14,606 nt of DNA from NCBI GenBank assembly GCA_029850565.1, contig JARCRR010000180.1, forward strand, positions 1-14,606, given 5' to 3'. Below the pieces are notes generated by a model. The model was not told where the DNA came from, did no database searches, and worked only from the letters and a program-made list of their open reading frames with translations. This DNA comes from Gallionella sp. Lineage in GTDB: Bacteria > Pseudomonadota > Gammaproteobacteria > Burkholderiales > Gallionellaceae. Positions 6,479 to 13,839 of the stretch are shown here, piece after piece (the first letter of the stretch is position 1; each line of letters opens with the position of its first letter). The translations under genes and the position numbers were made by a program.

Positions 6479-7378
6479 TCAATTCGCGGAATGCTGCAAG
6501 GCCCAGACTATTCCTTGCAATGCTGCAAAGAAAATGACGATATGCGCCCAGGCCCAGAATTTGTAGCGTCCTTCGAGATCGCCCGGCTCCATGTCGCTGA
6601 TGAGGTAGAGCCGACCGTCGCGCGGCTTTAACATGAAGCTGATGTCGGGTTCGGCACTCTCTTCGTTAAGACGCTTCTCCGCTTCGCGTTTCGCCGCCTG
6701 ACGTGCCAGCATCCACTCCTGCATATCGAGTTGTCCGTTGTTGTCGAGGTCGAAACGCCTGAGCAGGTCGCCATTGTCCGTCTTCCATGCTGCCAGGACT
6801 TTTTTCACCAACTCGTCATGCGAGAGCAACAGGTTGTTGCCACCTTCAGTCCTGAACTCACCTAGGATGTAGATATGGTCGGTGTTCAGCAGCTTCCATT
6901 CCGTGATGCGGTAATCGGCCACCTTCCAGGTGTCTTTGTTGTTGCAGATGATCTCTGCGCCTCGTGGATCGACTACACATTTCCCGCTCTCGTCCTCGAT
7001 GGTGAAGGGAGTGGTGCTCTCGCCGGTATCCCCGGTACACCATTTGTTCTGGCGGTCACGATACTCGACCTTGTAGCGATACCACAGGCAGGGGAGGTGA
7101 GAGTATTTCGCATAGAGGGGTTTGACTGCATATTCACCTCTCCCGATTATTTCGACGTAGCCTTGGGCGGCAGATCCGATCCGTGAGGAGGGTGTTCCAC
7201 TGATTGCACGCAGGCGCTTCAGGGCGGAGTGCCAGGCAAATATGCTGATGAGTGCCATGATGCCTAAACCCCACATCCAGCCGATGTAAGACTGCGACTC
7301 GATGCAAGCCAGCAGCAGCACGAGCTGCGCCCCTGTGGTGACAAACTGCAGGTATTCGCGGTGCAGGCTGGTCAGCAC
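6479..7378 (-). CDS. Membrane protein with GIDE/MULAN-like domain and an EF-hand motif
   Basis: This 299-residue protein has two N-terminal membrane segments (about 14-27 and 32-49) and one near the C-terminus (275-294). Residues about 72-175 resemble the GIDE (MULAN-type) domain: GYVEIIGRGEYAVKPLYAKY, PCLWYRYKVEYR, then FTIEDESGKCVVDPRGAEI. There is no RING domain, so this is the prokaryotic form. Residues 210-221 (DLDNNGQLDMQE) form a textbook EF-hand loop, with D210, D212, N214, Q216, D218 and E221 at positions 1, 3, 5, 7, 9 and 12. A charged helix follows (about 223-241). The start is GTG at 7378; the ATG two bases earlier hits a stop at its third codon. Only 3 bp separate it from the MFS gene, so they form an operon. 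A calcium-sensing membrane role is inference. Confidence 0.75.
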   Translation of the reverse strand: MLTSLHREYLQFVTTGAQLVLLLACIESQSYIGWMWGLGIMALISIFAWHSALKRLRAISGTPSSRIGSAAQGYVEIIGRGEYAVKPLYAKYSHLPCLWYRYKVEYRDRQNKWCTGDTGESTTPFTIEDESGKCVVDPRGAEIICNNKDTWKVADYRITEWKLLNTDHIYILGEFRTEGGNNLLLSHDELVKKVLAAWKTDNGDLLRRFDLDNNGQLDMQEWMLARQAAKREAEKRLNEESAEPDISFMLKPRDGRLYLISDMEPGDLEGRYKFWAWAHIVIFFAALQGIVWALQHSAN

Positions 7379-7381
7379 ATC

Positions 7382-8572
7382 TCAACTTTCTTGCGCGGGA
7401 CGCCACAACAAACCGAGCGCGGCAATCACACAGAACACCGCGCCCGCATAGAAGGTGAACGCAGCACCGAGCCTATCCCACAACAATCCCGCCAGCACAC
7501 TGGCGACCAGCATCGCCAGACCGCTCATCAGATTGAAAAAACCATAAGCCGTACCGCGCAGATCGGCGGGCGTCACGTCGGCCACCATGCGTGCCAGCAA
7601 GCCCTGTGTGATGCCCATATGCACACCCCACAGCGCCACGCCGAGCAACACCGTCGTCCAGTGGTCGTCGGTCGCCAGCACCAGATCGGCAGCGATCAAC
7701 ACGGCCAACCCGAGGGCCAACAACTTGGTGTGGCTCATGCTGTCGGAGAGTTTTCCGAACGGATAAGCGGATGCGGCGTAGATCACATTCATCGCCACCA
7801 TCACCAGCGGCACCAGTGCGATAGCGATGCCGCCCTGTGCGGCACGCAACACGAGGAACGCTTCGCTGAAGCGCGCCAGAGTGAACACCGCGCCGATGCC
7901 GACCAGCCACCAATACGCTGCGCCCAGACGTTGCAGATTGTCGCGGCTGATCGGATTGATCGGCTGGTGAACTTCCATTCTTTCCGGTTCGCGCACGCCG
8001 AATATCAGCAAGACCACGGCCAATACAGCGGGGATCACCGCCACCCAGAACACCGCGCGGAAATCGTTCGCCCACAACAGCATCAGAGCGACGCCGAGCA
8101 ACGGCCCGAGGAAAGCACCCACCGTATCCAGCGACTGGCGCAGCCCGAATGCCGCGCCGCGTATCTCGACGGGTGCGATCTCGGAAAGCAAGGCATCGCG
8201 CGGCGCCCCGCGAATGCCCTTGCCGATGCGGTCGAGGAAGCGTGCACCCAACACCATGCCCACGCCGGATGCCATTGCGAAAATAGGCTTGGACAGCGCA
8301 CCCAAGGCATAGCCGAACACCGCCAACCCTTTACGCTTGCCAAGGTAATCGCTCAATGCGCCGGAGAACACCTTCACCAACAGCGCTGTCGATTCCGCGA
8401 TGCCTTCGATCATGCCGATGGTCAGCGCACTCGCGCCCAACACCGTCGCCATGAACAACGGCAACAGGCTGTGGATCATCTCCGACGACACATCCATCAG
8501 CAGGCTGACGAAACCCAACACCCAGATGCCCTTGGGTATTTTGGTTACGGAGTCTTTGGCGATATTGGGCAT
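7382..8572 (-). CDS. MFS transporter
   Basis: This 396-residue protein has about 12 hydrophobic helices. It has major-facilitator features: the cytoplasmic loop SDYLGKRKGLAVFGY after helix 2 and LDRIGKGIRGAPRDALLSE after helix 4. The second half is related (ASAYPFGKLSDSMSHTK). The substrate cannot be read from the sequence; the GKGIRGAPRDAL pattern marks a recognised bacterial MFS subgroup, often annotated only as MFS. The C-terminus ends in WRPAQES. The downstream GIDE/EF-hand gene begins 3 bp after the stop, so the two are probably translated from one message. No strong Shine-Dalgarno is visible before the ATG. The upstream gap (8573-8759) holds two palindromes and presumably the promoter. 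Confidence 0.9.
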   Translation of the reverse strand: MPNIAKDSVTKIPKGIWVLGFVSLLMDVSSEMIHSLLPLFMATVLGASALTIGMIEGIAESTALLVKVFSGALSDYLGKRKGLAVFGYALGALSKPIFAMASGVGMVLGARFLDRIGKGIRGAPRDALLSEIAPVEIRGAAFGLRQSLDTVGAFLGPLLGVALMLLWANDFRAVFWVAVIPAVLAVVLLIFGVREPERMEVHQPINPISRDNLQRLGAAYWWLVGIGAVFTLARFSEAFLVLRAAQGGIAIALVPLVMVAMNVIYAASAYPFGKLSDSMSHTKLLALGLAVLIAADLVLATDDHWTTVLLGVALWGVHMGITQGLLARMVADVTPADLRGTAYGFFNLMSGLAMLVASVLAGLLWDRLGAAFTFYAGAVFCVIAALGLLWRPAQES

Positions 8573-8623
8573 AGTTCAGTGTGTGCCTGATGAAAGTGAA
8601 ATCCGCATCACTATAAACCCGTC

Positions 8624-8643
8624 ATTCCGGCGAAGGCCGGAAT
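8624..8643. repeat. Dispersed palindrome, copy 2
   Basis: ATTCCGGC (8624-8631) and GCCGGAAT (8636-8643) form a perfect eight-pair stem with a GAAG loop. It shares the TCATTCCG arm with the copy at 4352. It is not followed by a T-run on either strand. It lies upstream of the MFS gene. Confidence 0.65.
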
Positions 8644-8721
8644 CCAGTTAAGAAAATAATTCCGCGAAGTGGTCAAGGCCTAGGTGTTGTCTCGCTTCGC
8701 GGGCGATATTTGATTATCTGG

Positions 8722-8741
8722 ACACCGGCCTGCGCCGGTGT
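8722..8741. repeat. Dispersed palindrome, copy 3
   Basis: ACACCGGC (8722-8729) and GCCGGTGT (8734-8741) form a perfect eight-pair stem with a CTGC loop. It lies 18 bp downstream of the yaiI stop, where it could slow or end transcription, though no T-run follows. It is related to the copy at 4352 through CCTGCGCCGG and TGACGA. Confidence 0.65.
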
Positions 8742-8759
8742 GACGAAAAGTTATTCGGC

Positions 8760-9206
8760 TTACTTGTACTTCGCCAAGAACTTATCCAACTGGTTCGCAA
8801 ACGTCTGCTGGTCGCGCTGATTGAACACAGGCGGACCACCCGTCTCCACACCACTGCCGCGTAAGTTCTCCATGAAATTGCGCATCGTCAGCCGCTCTTG
8901 GATGGTGTCCTTGGTATAGAACTCGCCGCGCGGATTCAACACATGCCCGCCTTTCTCGATGACCTGTGCGGCGAGAGGAATATCGGCGGTGATGACCAGA
9001 TCACCCACCTGCGTCATCCCCACGATCTTGTTGTCCGCCACATCGAAACCGGAGGGCACTTGCAGCGCGCGGATGAAAGGCGAAGGCGGGCAGTGCAACA
9101 ACTTGTTCGCCACCAGTGTGGTTTGTATCTGCCGCCTGTCCGCCGCGCGGAACAGGATGTCTTTGATGACCTTGGGACAAGCGTCGGCGTCGATGAGGAT
9201 TTGCAT
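8760..9206 (-). CDS. yaiI: YaiI/YqxD (DUF188) family protein
   Basis: This 148-residue soluble protein covers the full family length. The N-terminus ILIDADACPKVIKDILFRAA is the diagnostic acidic motif. It is followed by GDLVITADIPLAAQVIEKG, NPRGEFYT and the C-terminal TGGPPVFNQRD. The family has a PIN-like fold with conserved acidic residues that suggests nuclease activity, but its biological role is not settled. The ATG start at 9206 gives the standard N-terminus. No clear Shine-Dalgarno precedes it, only an AT-rich TATAAAT next to the ATG. It lies at the edge of the accessory patch, with 111 bp of AT-rich gene-free sequence (9207-9317) upstream. Confidence 0.93.
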   Translation of the reverse strand: MQILIDADACPKVIKDILFRAADRRQIQTTLVANKLLHCPPSPFIRALQVPSGFDVADNKIVGMTQVGDLVITADIPLAAQVIEKGGHVLNPRGEFYTKDTIQERLTMRNFMENLRGSGVETGGPPVFNQRDQQTFANQLDKFLAKYK

Positions 9207-9317
9207 ATTTATAATTTGACGTGCTGAAAATGTAGACGCTGGCCCATTTGGCTCTTATGAACACATCAAAGACAATGAACATCACATTCGATTAGCTCAT
9301 TCAGCCTCGCTAATTAA

Positions 9318-10115
9318 TTACAAATCGTCTCCATGTTTAAACGGTGGTTCTTTTCCGCCAATCCACATAGAGCGAAGCTCAACTGGCAATTTACTTTGAT
9401 CAGCTACGTACACTCTACCTGAACGCACCACAGTCTCAGCATAGTCAAGTGTGTTTGCCACCTTTTGCCTTACATCTGTGGCATCACTATTTACGAACAA
9501 AGAGCGCGTTCCTTTTTCAACTATAAGGTTGAAACGCCAGTTAAGGGTTCTGTGTACTTTGGATGTGCCATCTTTCATCGGCACCTTGTATCGTAAAAAT
9601 AAATCATCCATAAGTCCTGCTTTTGTGACATCTGCTAAAAAGAGTTCAGGGAATGCATCTTCAACAGATTGATCAATAGAGACACCAATCCAAGCCTGTA
9701 TTTTTTCTAGCTCATATGCAACAGTTAGTGCTTTACCAACACAAATATGACGCAATGGATTGGAATAAAGCTCGCCAAAAGCAATGCCACCACGGAGTGG
9801 CATTTTATAAGCGATAAAAGCCTGACTAAGCCGCCAAGCATGAATAAGTAATTTCAGTGCGCTTATGGCTTGATTGTCAGTTGAAACAAGAATGATGGAA
9901 TCAGAAAAAATATACTGTTCACACAATGGGGTATGTGCAGGATGCTCCGAAAACAACATTGGCACCTCTGATTTTTCAAACAGCGGATGGCGCATACTCT
10001 CCGCATTCGCAATTTGACGTTCATACTTTTCAACCAACTCCGACAATGGGGTATTCATTACCATTTGGCGGAAACCCAAAATATCAAGAAAAGCTACTGT
10101 ACGTTGATTAGTCAT
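9318..10115 (-). CDS. Class III nucleotidyl cyclase-like protein (accessory)
   Basis: This is a 265-residue protein if started at ATG 10115; the frame stays open to an ATG at 10196, but the conserved region begins at residue 7. It resembles the cyclase homology domain: VAFLDILGFRQMV (Asp11 in the first metal-binding position), YIFSDSIILVS (Asp72 in the second), LRGGIAFGELY (108-117), then VGKALTVAYELEKIQAW. Such proteins are often annotated only as hypothetical. The substrate-specifying Lys/Asp and transition-state Asn/Arg of true adenylyl cyclases are not obvious to me, so activity is uncertain. Codons are visibly more AT-rich than in neighbouring genes, which suggests recent transfer. It diverges from the toxin-antitoxin module and helicase, with 258 bp between. 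I see no partner effector beside it. Confidence 0.65.
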   Translation of the reverse strand: MTNQRTVAFLDILGFRQMVMNTPLSELVEKYERQIANAESMRHPLFEKSEVPMLFSEHPAHTPLCEQYIFSDSIILVSTDNQAISALKLLIHAWRLSQAFIAYKMPLRGGIAFGELYSNPLRHICVGKALTVAYELEKIQAWIGVSIDQSVEDAFPELFLADVTKAGLMDDLFLRYKVPMKDGTSKVHRTLNWRFNLIVEKGTRSLFVNSDATDVRQKVANTLDYAETVVRSGRVYVADQSKLPVELRSMWIGGKEPPFKHGDDL

Positions 10116-10233
10116 TGATAGAAGTTTCCACTCTTGAGTCACACCATCACGTAAAATCCCCGCCGCACTATAACGCCGTCCAGCACCATTAACCATATGC
10201 TTTTTGGCCTATATATCCCGCTATACCTGCCAC

Positions 10234-10274
10234 TGTGACCTCCGAAGTCGAACGTTTCTTTTCCGAGCAAAGCC
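10234..10274 (+). repeat. Left copy of 41-bp direct repeat
   Basis: It is identical base for base to 11014-11054, offset by exactly 780 bp. The match ends at C/T on the left and A/C on the right, apart from a further four-base GCTT match after one mismatch. The right copy is the start of the helicase gene, so this copy is a duplicate left on the far side of the toxin-antitoxin module. Confidence 0.95.
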
Positions 10275-10288
10275 AGCTTAACGTTTGA
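10235..10288 (+). pseudogene. Remnant of the helicase 5' end
   Basis: Starting at the same GTG as the helicase, the first 13 codons are identical to those at 11015. The frame then reads four foreign codons (Q, L, N, V) and stops at TGA 10286-10288. It is a duplicated fragment, not a functional gene, although it may still be transcribed from the original helicase promoter upstream (10116-10233). Confidence 0.8.
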
Positions 10289-10373
10289 AGTCCACCTTGG
10301 CTTTATGTACCAAGCCCGTTGCTGATTTCCGCTAAAATGACTGCACTGCAACGCATCCGAGAGGAGCTCCACC

Positions 10374-10604
10374 ATGAGACAACTGAATCGCATTACGACT
10401 GATCCCGCTGTGATGGGCGGCAAGCCGTGCATACGCGGGCAACGCGTGACGGTCGGTATGCTTATTGGTTTGGTTGCTAGCGGAAAAACCACACAGCAGA
10501 TTCTGGCTTTGTATCCTTACCTTGAAGCGGAAGACATCACGCAGGCCTTGCGTTACGCCGCATGGCGTGCAGAAGAGATCGATTTGCCGCTGGCTGCTGC
10601 ATGA
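10374..10604 (+). CDS. DUF433 family antitoxin
   Basis: This 76-residue protein shows the DUF433 pattern: RITTDPAVMGGKPCIRGQRVTV at the N-terminus (I cite it only as residues 6-27, with the GGKPCIRG core at 15-22). A helix-turn-helix-like region follows (LIGLVASGKTTQQILALYP, then LEAEDITQALRYAA). DUF433 proteins are VapB-like: they bind the promoter DNA and neutralise the adjacent PIN-like toxin. The GAGAGGAGC stretch is a good ribosome-binding site before the ATG. Its TGA overlaps the ATG of the toxin gene by four bases (ATGA), the usual arrangement for tight toxin-antitoxin coupling. Codon use is less AT-rich than in the cyclase-like gene. Confidence 0.9.
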   Translation: MRQLNRITTDPAVMGGKPCIRGQRVTVGMLIGLVASGKTTQQILALYPYLEAEDITQALRYAAWRAEEIDLPLAAA

Positions 10605-10978
10605 CGCTGCGTTTGCTCATCGACATGAACCTCTCGCCTTCATGGGTAGAGGTTCTGCGCGAATCTGGTTTTGAGGCGGAACATTGGTATCGCATCGGCC
10701 CGGGCAACGCGCCTGACAGTGAGTTGTTTGCTTGGGCTAGCCAGAACGGTTACATCGTCTTTACCCACGATCTCGATTTTGGCGCTTTGCTGACCGCGAC
10801 TCATGCTGTCTCTCCCAGTGTCTTTCAAATACGCACGGATGATGTAAGCCCCGATGCGCTTGCGCCACGTGCCATTGTTTTGCTGCATCGTTTTGAACCT
10901 CAACTCGCTTCTGGTGCGCTGGTTGTGGTGGATGAGATGCGTGAGCGAGTTCGCATCTTGCCGCTGGGAAACAATTAA
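10601..10978 (+). CDS. DUF5615 family PIN-like toxin
   Basis: This 125-residue protein starts at the ATG that overlaps the antitoxin stop; a frame from 10562 is open but lies inside the antitoxin gene. The N-terminus LRLLIDMNLSPSWVEVL carries the first conserved acid (Asp8). D39 follows in GNAPDSELFAWA, and FTHDLDFG holds D57 and D59. This matches the PIN-like/Mut7-C type fold of DUF5615. These proteins are predicted ribonuclease toxins paired with DUF433. All key acids and the C-terminal RVRILPL strand are present, so the toxin looks intact. The helicase GTG is 36 bp after its stop on the same strand. Confidence 0.9.
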   Translation: MTLRLLIDMNLSPSWVEVLRESGFEAEHWYRIGPGNAPDSELFAWASQNGYIVFTHDLDFGALLTATHAVSPSVFQIRTDDVSPDALAPRAIVLLHRFEPQLASGALVVVDEMRERVRILPLGNN

Positions 10979-11013
10979 TCCCCGCACTTTATCTGAAGAC
11001 CTGAATATTCCCT

Positions 11014-11054
11014 TGTGACCTCCGAAGTCGAACGTTTCTTTTCCGAGCAAAGCC
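11014..11054 (+). repeat. Right copy of 41-bp direct repeat (start of helicase gene)
   Basis: It covers one base before the GTG, codons 1-13 and the first base of codon 14 of the helicase. It is identical to 10234-10274. Confidence 0.95.
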
Positions 11055-12937
11055 CGCTTGCCACTGAGGTGGCGTCGTTCCGTCCGCGCGCGCAGCAGCG
11101 TGACATGGCGATGGCGGTGGCAGAGGCGATCCGTGACAACGCCATCCTGGTGGCCGAGGCGGGTACGGGTACGGGCAAGACCTTTGCTTATCTGGTGCCT
11201 GCGTTGTTGGCGGGGGGCAAGGTGGTGGTGTCTACGGGCACGAAGAACCTGCAAGATCAGCTCTTTCAAAAAGACTTGCCGATGGTACGCGATGCGCTGA
11301 AGGCGCCGGTGTCGGTGGCTTTGCTCAAGGGACGTTCGAACTATGTGTGTCACTACCATTTGGAGTTGGCGCAATCGAACGGGCTATTCAAGACGCGCGA
11401 GGATGTGAAGCATCTGGCGAAGATCGTGAACTATGCCAAGGTGTCGCAGAGCGGTGACAAGAGCGGGTTGGCGGATGTGCCGGAGAACGCACCCATCTGG
11501 TTCCATGTGACATCCACGCGCGACAACTGTCTGGGGCAGGAATGTCCGCAGCACGACGAATGTTTCGTGCTCAAGGCGCGTAAGGAGGCGATGGAGGCGG
11601 ACGTGGTGGTGGTGAACCATCACCTGTTCTTCGCCGATGTGATGTTGCGCGATGAAGGGGTGGCGGAACTGCTGCCCGCCTGCAACACGGTGATCTTCGA
11701 TGAGGCGCACCAGTTGCCTGAGACGGCCAGCCTGTTCTTCGGCGAGAGCCTGTCCACCTCGCAACTGTTCGACCTGTCGCAAGACACACGCATCGAGGCG
11801 CTGACCAGCGCCAAGGATTTTGCGCCGCTGCCTGTGGCATGCGATGAGTTGGACAAAGCGGCGCGCGACCTGCGCCTGGTGTTCAAGAAGGAAGGCCGCA
11901 TGGCGGCGGATGCGACGGAGGGATTCAAAGATTTCGCGCCTACATTGAAGACACTGGGCGAGAAGTTGGATAAGTTGACTGGGCTGTTGGAGAAGCAGGC
12001 GGAGCGTAGCGAGGGATTGGAGAACTGCTGGCAGCGGGCGTTGGCGTTGGTGGCACAGTTGAAGCATTGGCGTGATGGCGATGTGCCGGAGACGGTGCGC
12101 TGGTTAGAGGTGTTTCACCACTCCATGCAACTCAACACCACGCCGCTGTCCATCGCGGACATCTTCGCCAAGCAGATCAGCGGCCATCCGCGCGCGTGGA
12201 TATTCACCTCGGCGACGTTGGCGGTGAAGCAGAATTTTGCGCATTACCAGCACGAGATGGGGTTGCTGGAGGCACGCACCGCGTGCTGGGACAGCCCGTT
12301 CAATTACCAGGAACAGGCGCTGCTGTATGTGCCGAACGGGCTGCCCGAGCCGAACAGCGAGGGCTACACCGATGCGGTGGTGCAGGCGGCGTTGCCGCTC
12401 ATTGAGGCGAGCAAGGGCCGGGCGTTCCTGCTGTTCACCAGTCTGCGTGCGATGCAGCGCGCCTATGAGATTTTGCAGGCGGAGTTCGACCGCAAGGGGC
12501 TGAAGTATCCGCTGATGATGCAAGGGGAAGGCTCGCGCAACGAGTTGTTGTCGCGCTTCCGTGAACACGGCAATGCGGTGTTGCTGGGCAGTCAGTCGTT
12601 CTGGGAAGGGGTGGATGTGCGCGGCGAGGCGTTGTCGCTGGTCATCATCGACAAGCTGCCGTTCGCACCGCCCGACGATCCTGTACTGGCGGCACGCATC
12701 GCGGAGATGAACAAACAGGGGCGTAATGCCTTCATGGAGTTTCAGTTGCCGCGCACCATCATCAATCTCAAACAGGGCGCGGGGCGCTTGATACGCGACG
12801 AGAACGACAAAGGCGTGCTGATGATCTGCGACCCGCGCCTCATCTCCAAACACTATGGCAAACGCATCTGGCAGAGCCTGCCGCCGTTCAAGCGCACGCG
12901 CGATGAAGCGGAAGCCGTCGCGTTCTTCTCCAAGTAA
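11015..12937 (+). CDS. yoaA: DinG/XPD-family iron-sulphur DNA helicase (YoaA-like)
   Basis: This 640-residue ATP-dependent 5'-to-3' DNA helicase belongs to superfamily 2. Walker A is AGTGTGKT (K55) and the DEAH box is at 229-232 (VIFDEAHQL). Motif VI is near the end (QGAGRLIRDENDKG). Four cysteines placed for a 4Fe-4S cluster, C112, C172, C177 and C183, lie between the first two motifs as in XPD and DinG. Length (about 640 against about 716 for DinG) and the N-terminus favour YoaA, a helicase tied to replication-fork repair with the HolC clamp-loader subunit in E. coli. The start is GTG, with no strong Shine-Dalgarno. Its first 41 bases are duplicated 780 bp upstream, so the DNA now directly upstream belongs to the toxin-antitoxin block. 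The protein itself appears complete. Confidence 0.92.
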   Translation: MTSEVERFFSEQSPLATEVASFRPRAQQRDMAMAVAEAIRDNAILVAEAGTGTGKTFAYLVPALLAGGKVVVSTGTKNLQDQLFQKDLPMVRDALKAPVSVALLKGRSNYVCHYHLELAQSNGLFKTREDVKHLAKIVNYAKVSQSGDKSGLADVPENAPIWFHVTSTRDNCLGQECPQHDECFVLKARKEAMEADVVVVNHHLFFADVMLRDEGVAELLPACNTVIFDEAHQLPETASLFFGESLSTSQLFDLSQDTRIEALTSAKDFAPLPVACDELDKAARDLRLVFKKEGRMAADATEGFKDFAPTLKTLGEKLDKLTGLLEKQAERSEGLENCWQRALALVAQLKHWRDGDVPETVRWLEVFHHSMQLNTTPLSIADIFAKQISGHPRAWIFTSATLAVKQNFAHYQHEMGLLEARTACWDSPFNYQEQALLYVPNGLPEPNSEGYTDAVVQAALPLIEASKGRAFLLFTSLRAMQRAYEILQAEFDRKGLKYPLMMQGEGSRNELLSRFREHGNAVLLGSQSFWEGVDVRGEALSLVIIDKLPFAPPDDPVLAARIAEMNKQGRNAFMEFQLPRTIINLKQGAGRLIRDENDKGVLMICDPRLISKHYGKRIWQSLPPFKRTRDEAEAVAFFSK

Positions 12938-12975
12938 CAGTCATTTCGAACATCACCAGACAAACTTCGGCGGCG

Positions 12976-13839
12976 CTATTTGGCAGTGATCTGCTGAAAC
13001 AGTTTCAATCTCCGCTCGTCTATCTTTCCCTCTGCCGTTGCTTTGAGGATCGCGCAATTCGGCTCGTGCGAGTGGCTGCAGTTGGCGAAACGGCATTCAC
13101 CCAAGTAGGGCAGGAATTCCGGGAAGCTTCTTTCTATCGCCGCAAAATCCAGATGATGTAATCCGAACAGTTGTACGCCGGGGCAGTCGATGAGGTGGCT
13201 GTCGGCATTCAGGTGATATAGCCGTGCGTGGGTGGTGGTGTGTTTGCCGGAATCGAGCACGGTCGAGATCTCGCGCGTGGCGGCGAACGCATCGGGGATG
13301 AGCGCGTTGATGAGTGTGGATTTCCCCATGCCGGATTGTCCGACGAGTACGCTGGTGTGGCCTTGCAGGTGGGATAGCAATGGCGTCACGTCCTGTTTGG
13401 CGGAAAGTTCCAACACGCGATAGCCGATCTTTGTGTACGGCGCGAGCTGCGCGCGCGCCGAGGCTATCTGTGGCAAGTCGCATTTGTTCAACACGATAAG
13501 AATATCCAAGTTCTGGTCGTGTCCGGCGAGCAAGCAGCGCGCCAATAACTCATCATTGAAGGAGGGCTCGGTGGCGACGACGACGACGATCTGCGAGACG
13601 TTCGCTGCAATGATCTTTTGCTTGAAGGCGTCGGAGCGGTAGAGCAATGTCTTGCGCGGTGCGATGCGGTCGATGACGCCCTGGTCGGTTCCGGTGCGCG
13701 TGACCTCCACCGTGTCTCCGCAGGCGACCTCGCTCTTCTTCCCGCGTGGCACGCACTCGATGATCTCTCGATCAGGCAGTTCCACCAGATAGTGCCGACC
13801 GAAGGCGGCGATGACGAGACCTTGCAAGTTTTCGTTCAA
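12976..13839 (-). CDS. rsgA: Ribosome small-subunit GTPase RsgA (YjeQ)
   Basis: This is a 287-residue circularly permuted GTPase that helps 30S subunit maturation. An OB-fold domain comes first (residues 5-60, GLVIAAFGRHYLVE). The GTPase motifs then follow in permuted order: G4 NKCD (118-121), G1 GQSGMGKST (167-175) and G3 DCPG (218-221). The C-terminal zinc site is C249, C254, H256 and C262. The frame is open upstream to an ATG at 13983, but those extra 48 residues are encoded inside phhB and look unrelated. I start at TTG 13839, which overlaps the phhB stop as TTGA and gives the standard N-terminus. Translation therefore probably depends on reinitiation after phhB. It converges with the helicase gene across 38 bp. 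Confidence 0.92.
   Translation of the reverse strand: MNENLQGLVIAAFGRHYLVELPDREIIECVPRGKKSEVACGDTVEVTRTGTDQGVIDRIAPRKTLLYRSDAFKQKIIAANVSQIVVVVATEPSFNDELLARCLLAGHDQNLDILIVLNKCDLPQIASARAQLAPYTKIGYRVLELSAKQDVTPLLSHLQGHTSVLVGQSGMGKSTLINALIPDAFAATREISTVLDSGKHTTTHARLYHLNADSHLIDCPGVQLFGLHHLDFAAIERSFPEFLPYLGECRFANCSHSHEPNCAILKATAEGKIDERRLKLFQQITAK

Larger units (their letters stand above)
10275..11013. mobile_element. 739-bp inserted block carrying a toxin-antitoxin pair between direct repeats
   Basis: The block lies between the two 41-bp copies and contains only the DUF433 and DUF5615 genes plus about 100 bp of leader and 35 bp of trailer. I see no transposase, integrase or terminal inverted repeats. 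Forty-one bases is too long for an ordinary transposon target duplication, so capture by recombination or in trans mobilisation is more likely. That it is an insertion is inferred from the duplicated gene start. Confidence 0.55.

Noticed and set aside
7361..8590. Plus-strand open frame (409 residues) opposite the MFS gene
   Set aside because: Composition is dominated by His, Gln and Arg, with no motif, and it lies fully over an unmistakable transporter.
8624..8741. The two palindromes as CRISPR repeats or intrinsic terminators
   Set aside because: The two differ in sequence and have no regular spacers, and neither is followed by a T-run.
10150..10160. CGTAAAATCCC also found at 1367-1377, considered as a repeat
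   Set aside because: An eleven-base match in two promoter-like regions is better explained by a shared -10-type sequence or chance.
10116..10196. N-terminal extension of the cyclase-like protein from ATG 10196
   Set aside because: The extra 27 residues show no family similarity that I recognise; the conserved block begins just after ATG 10115. The ATG at 10115 has only a weak ribosome-binding site, so some doubt remains.
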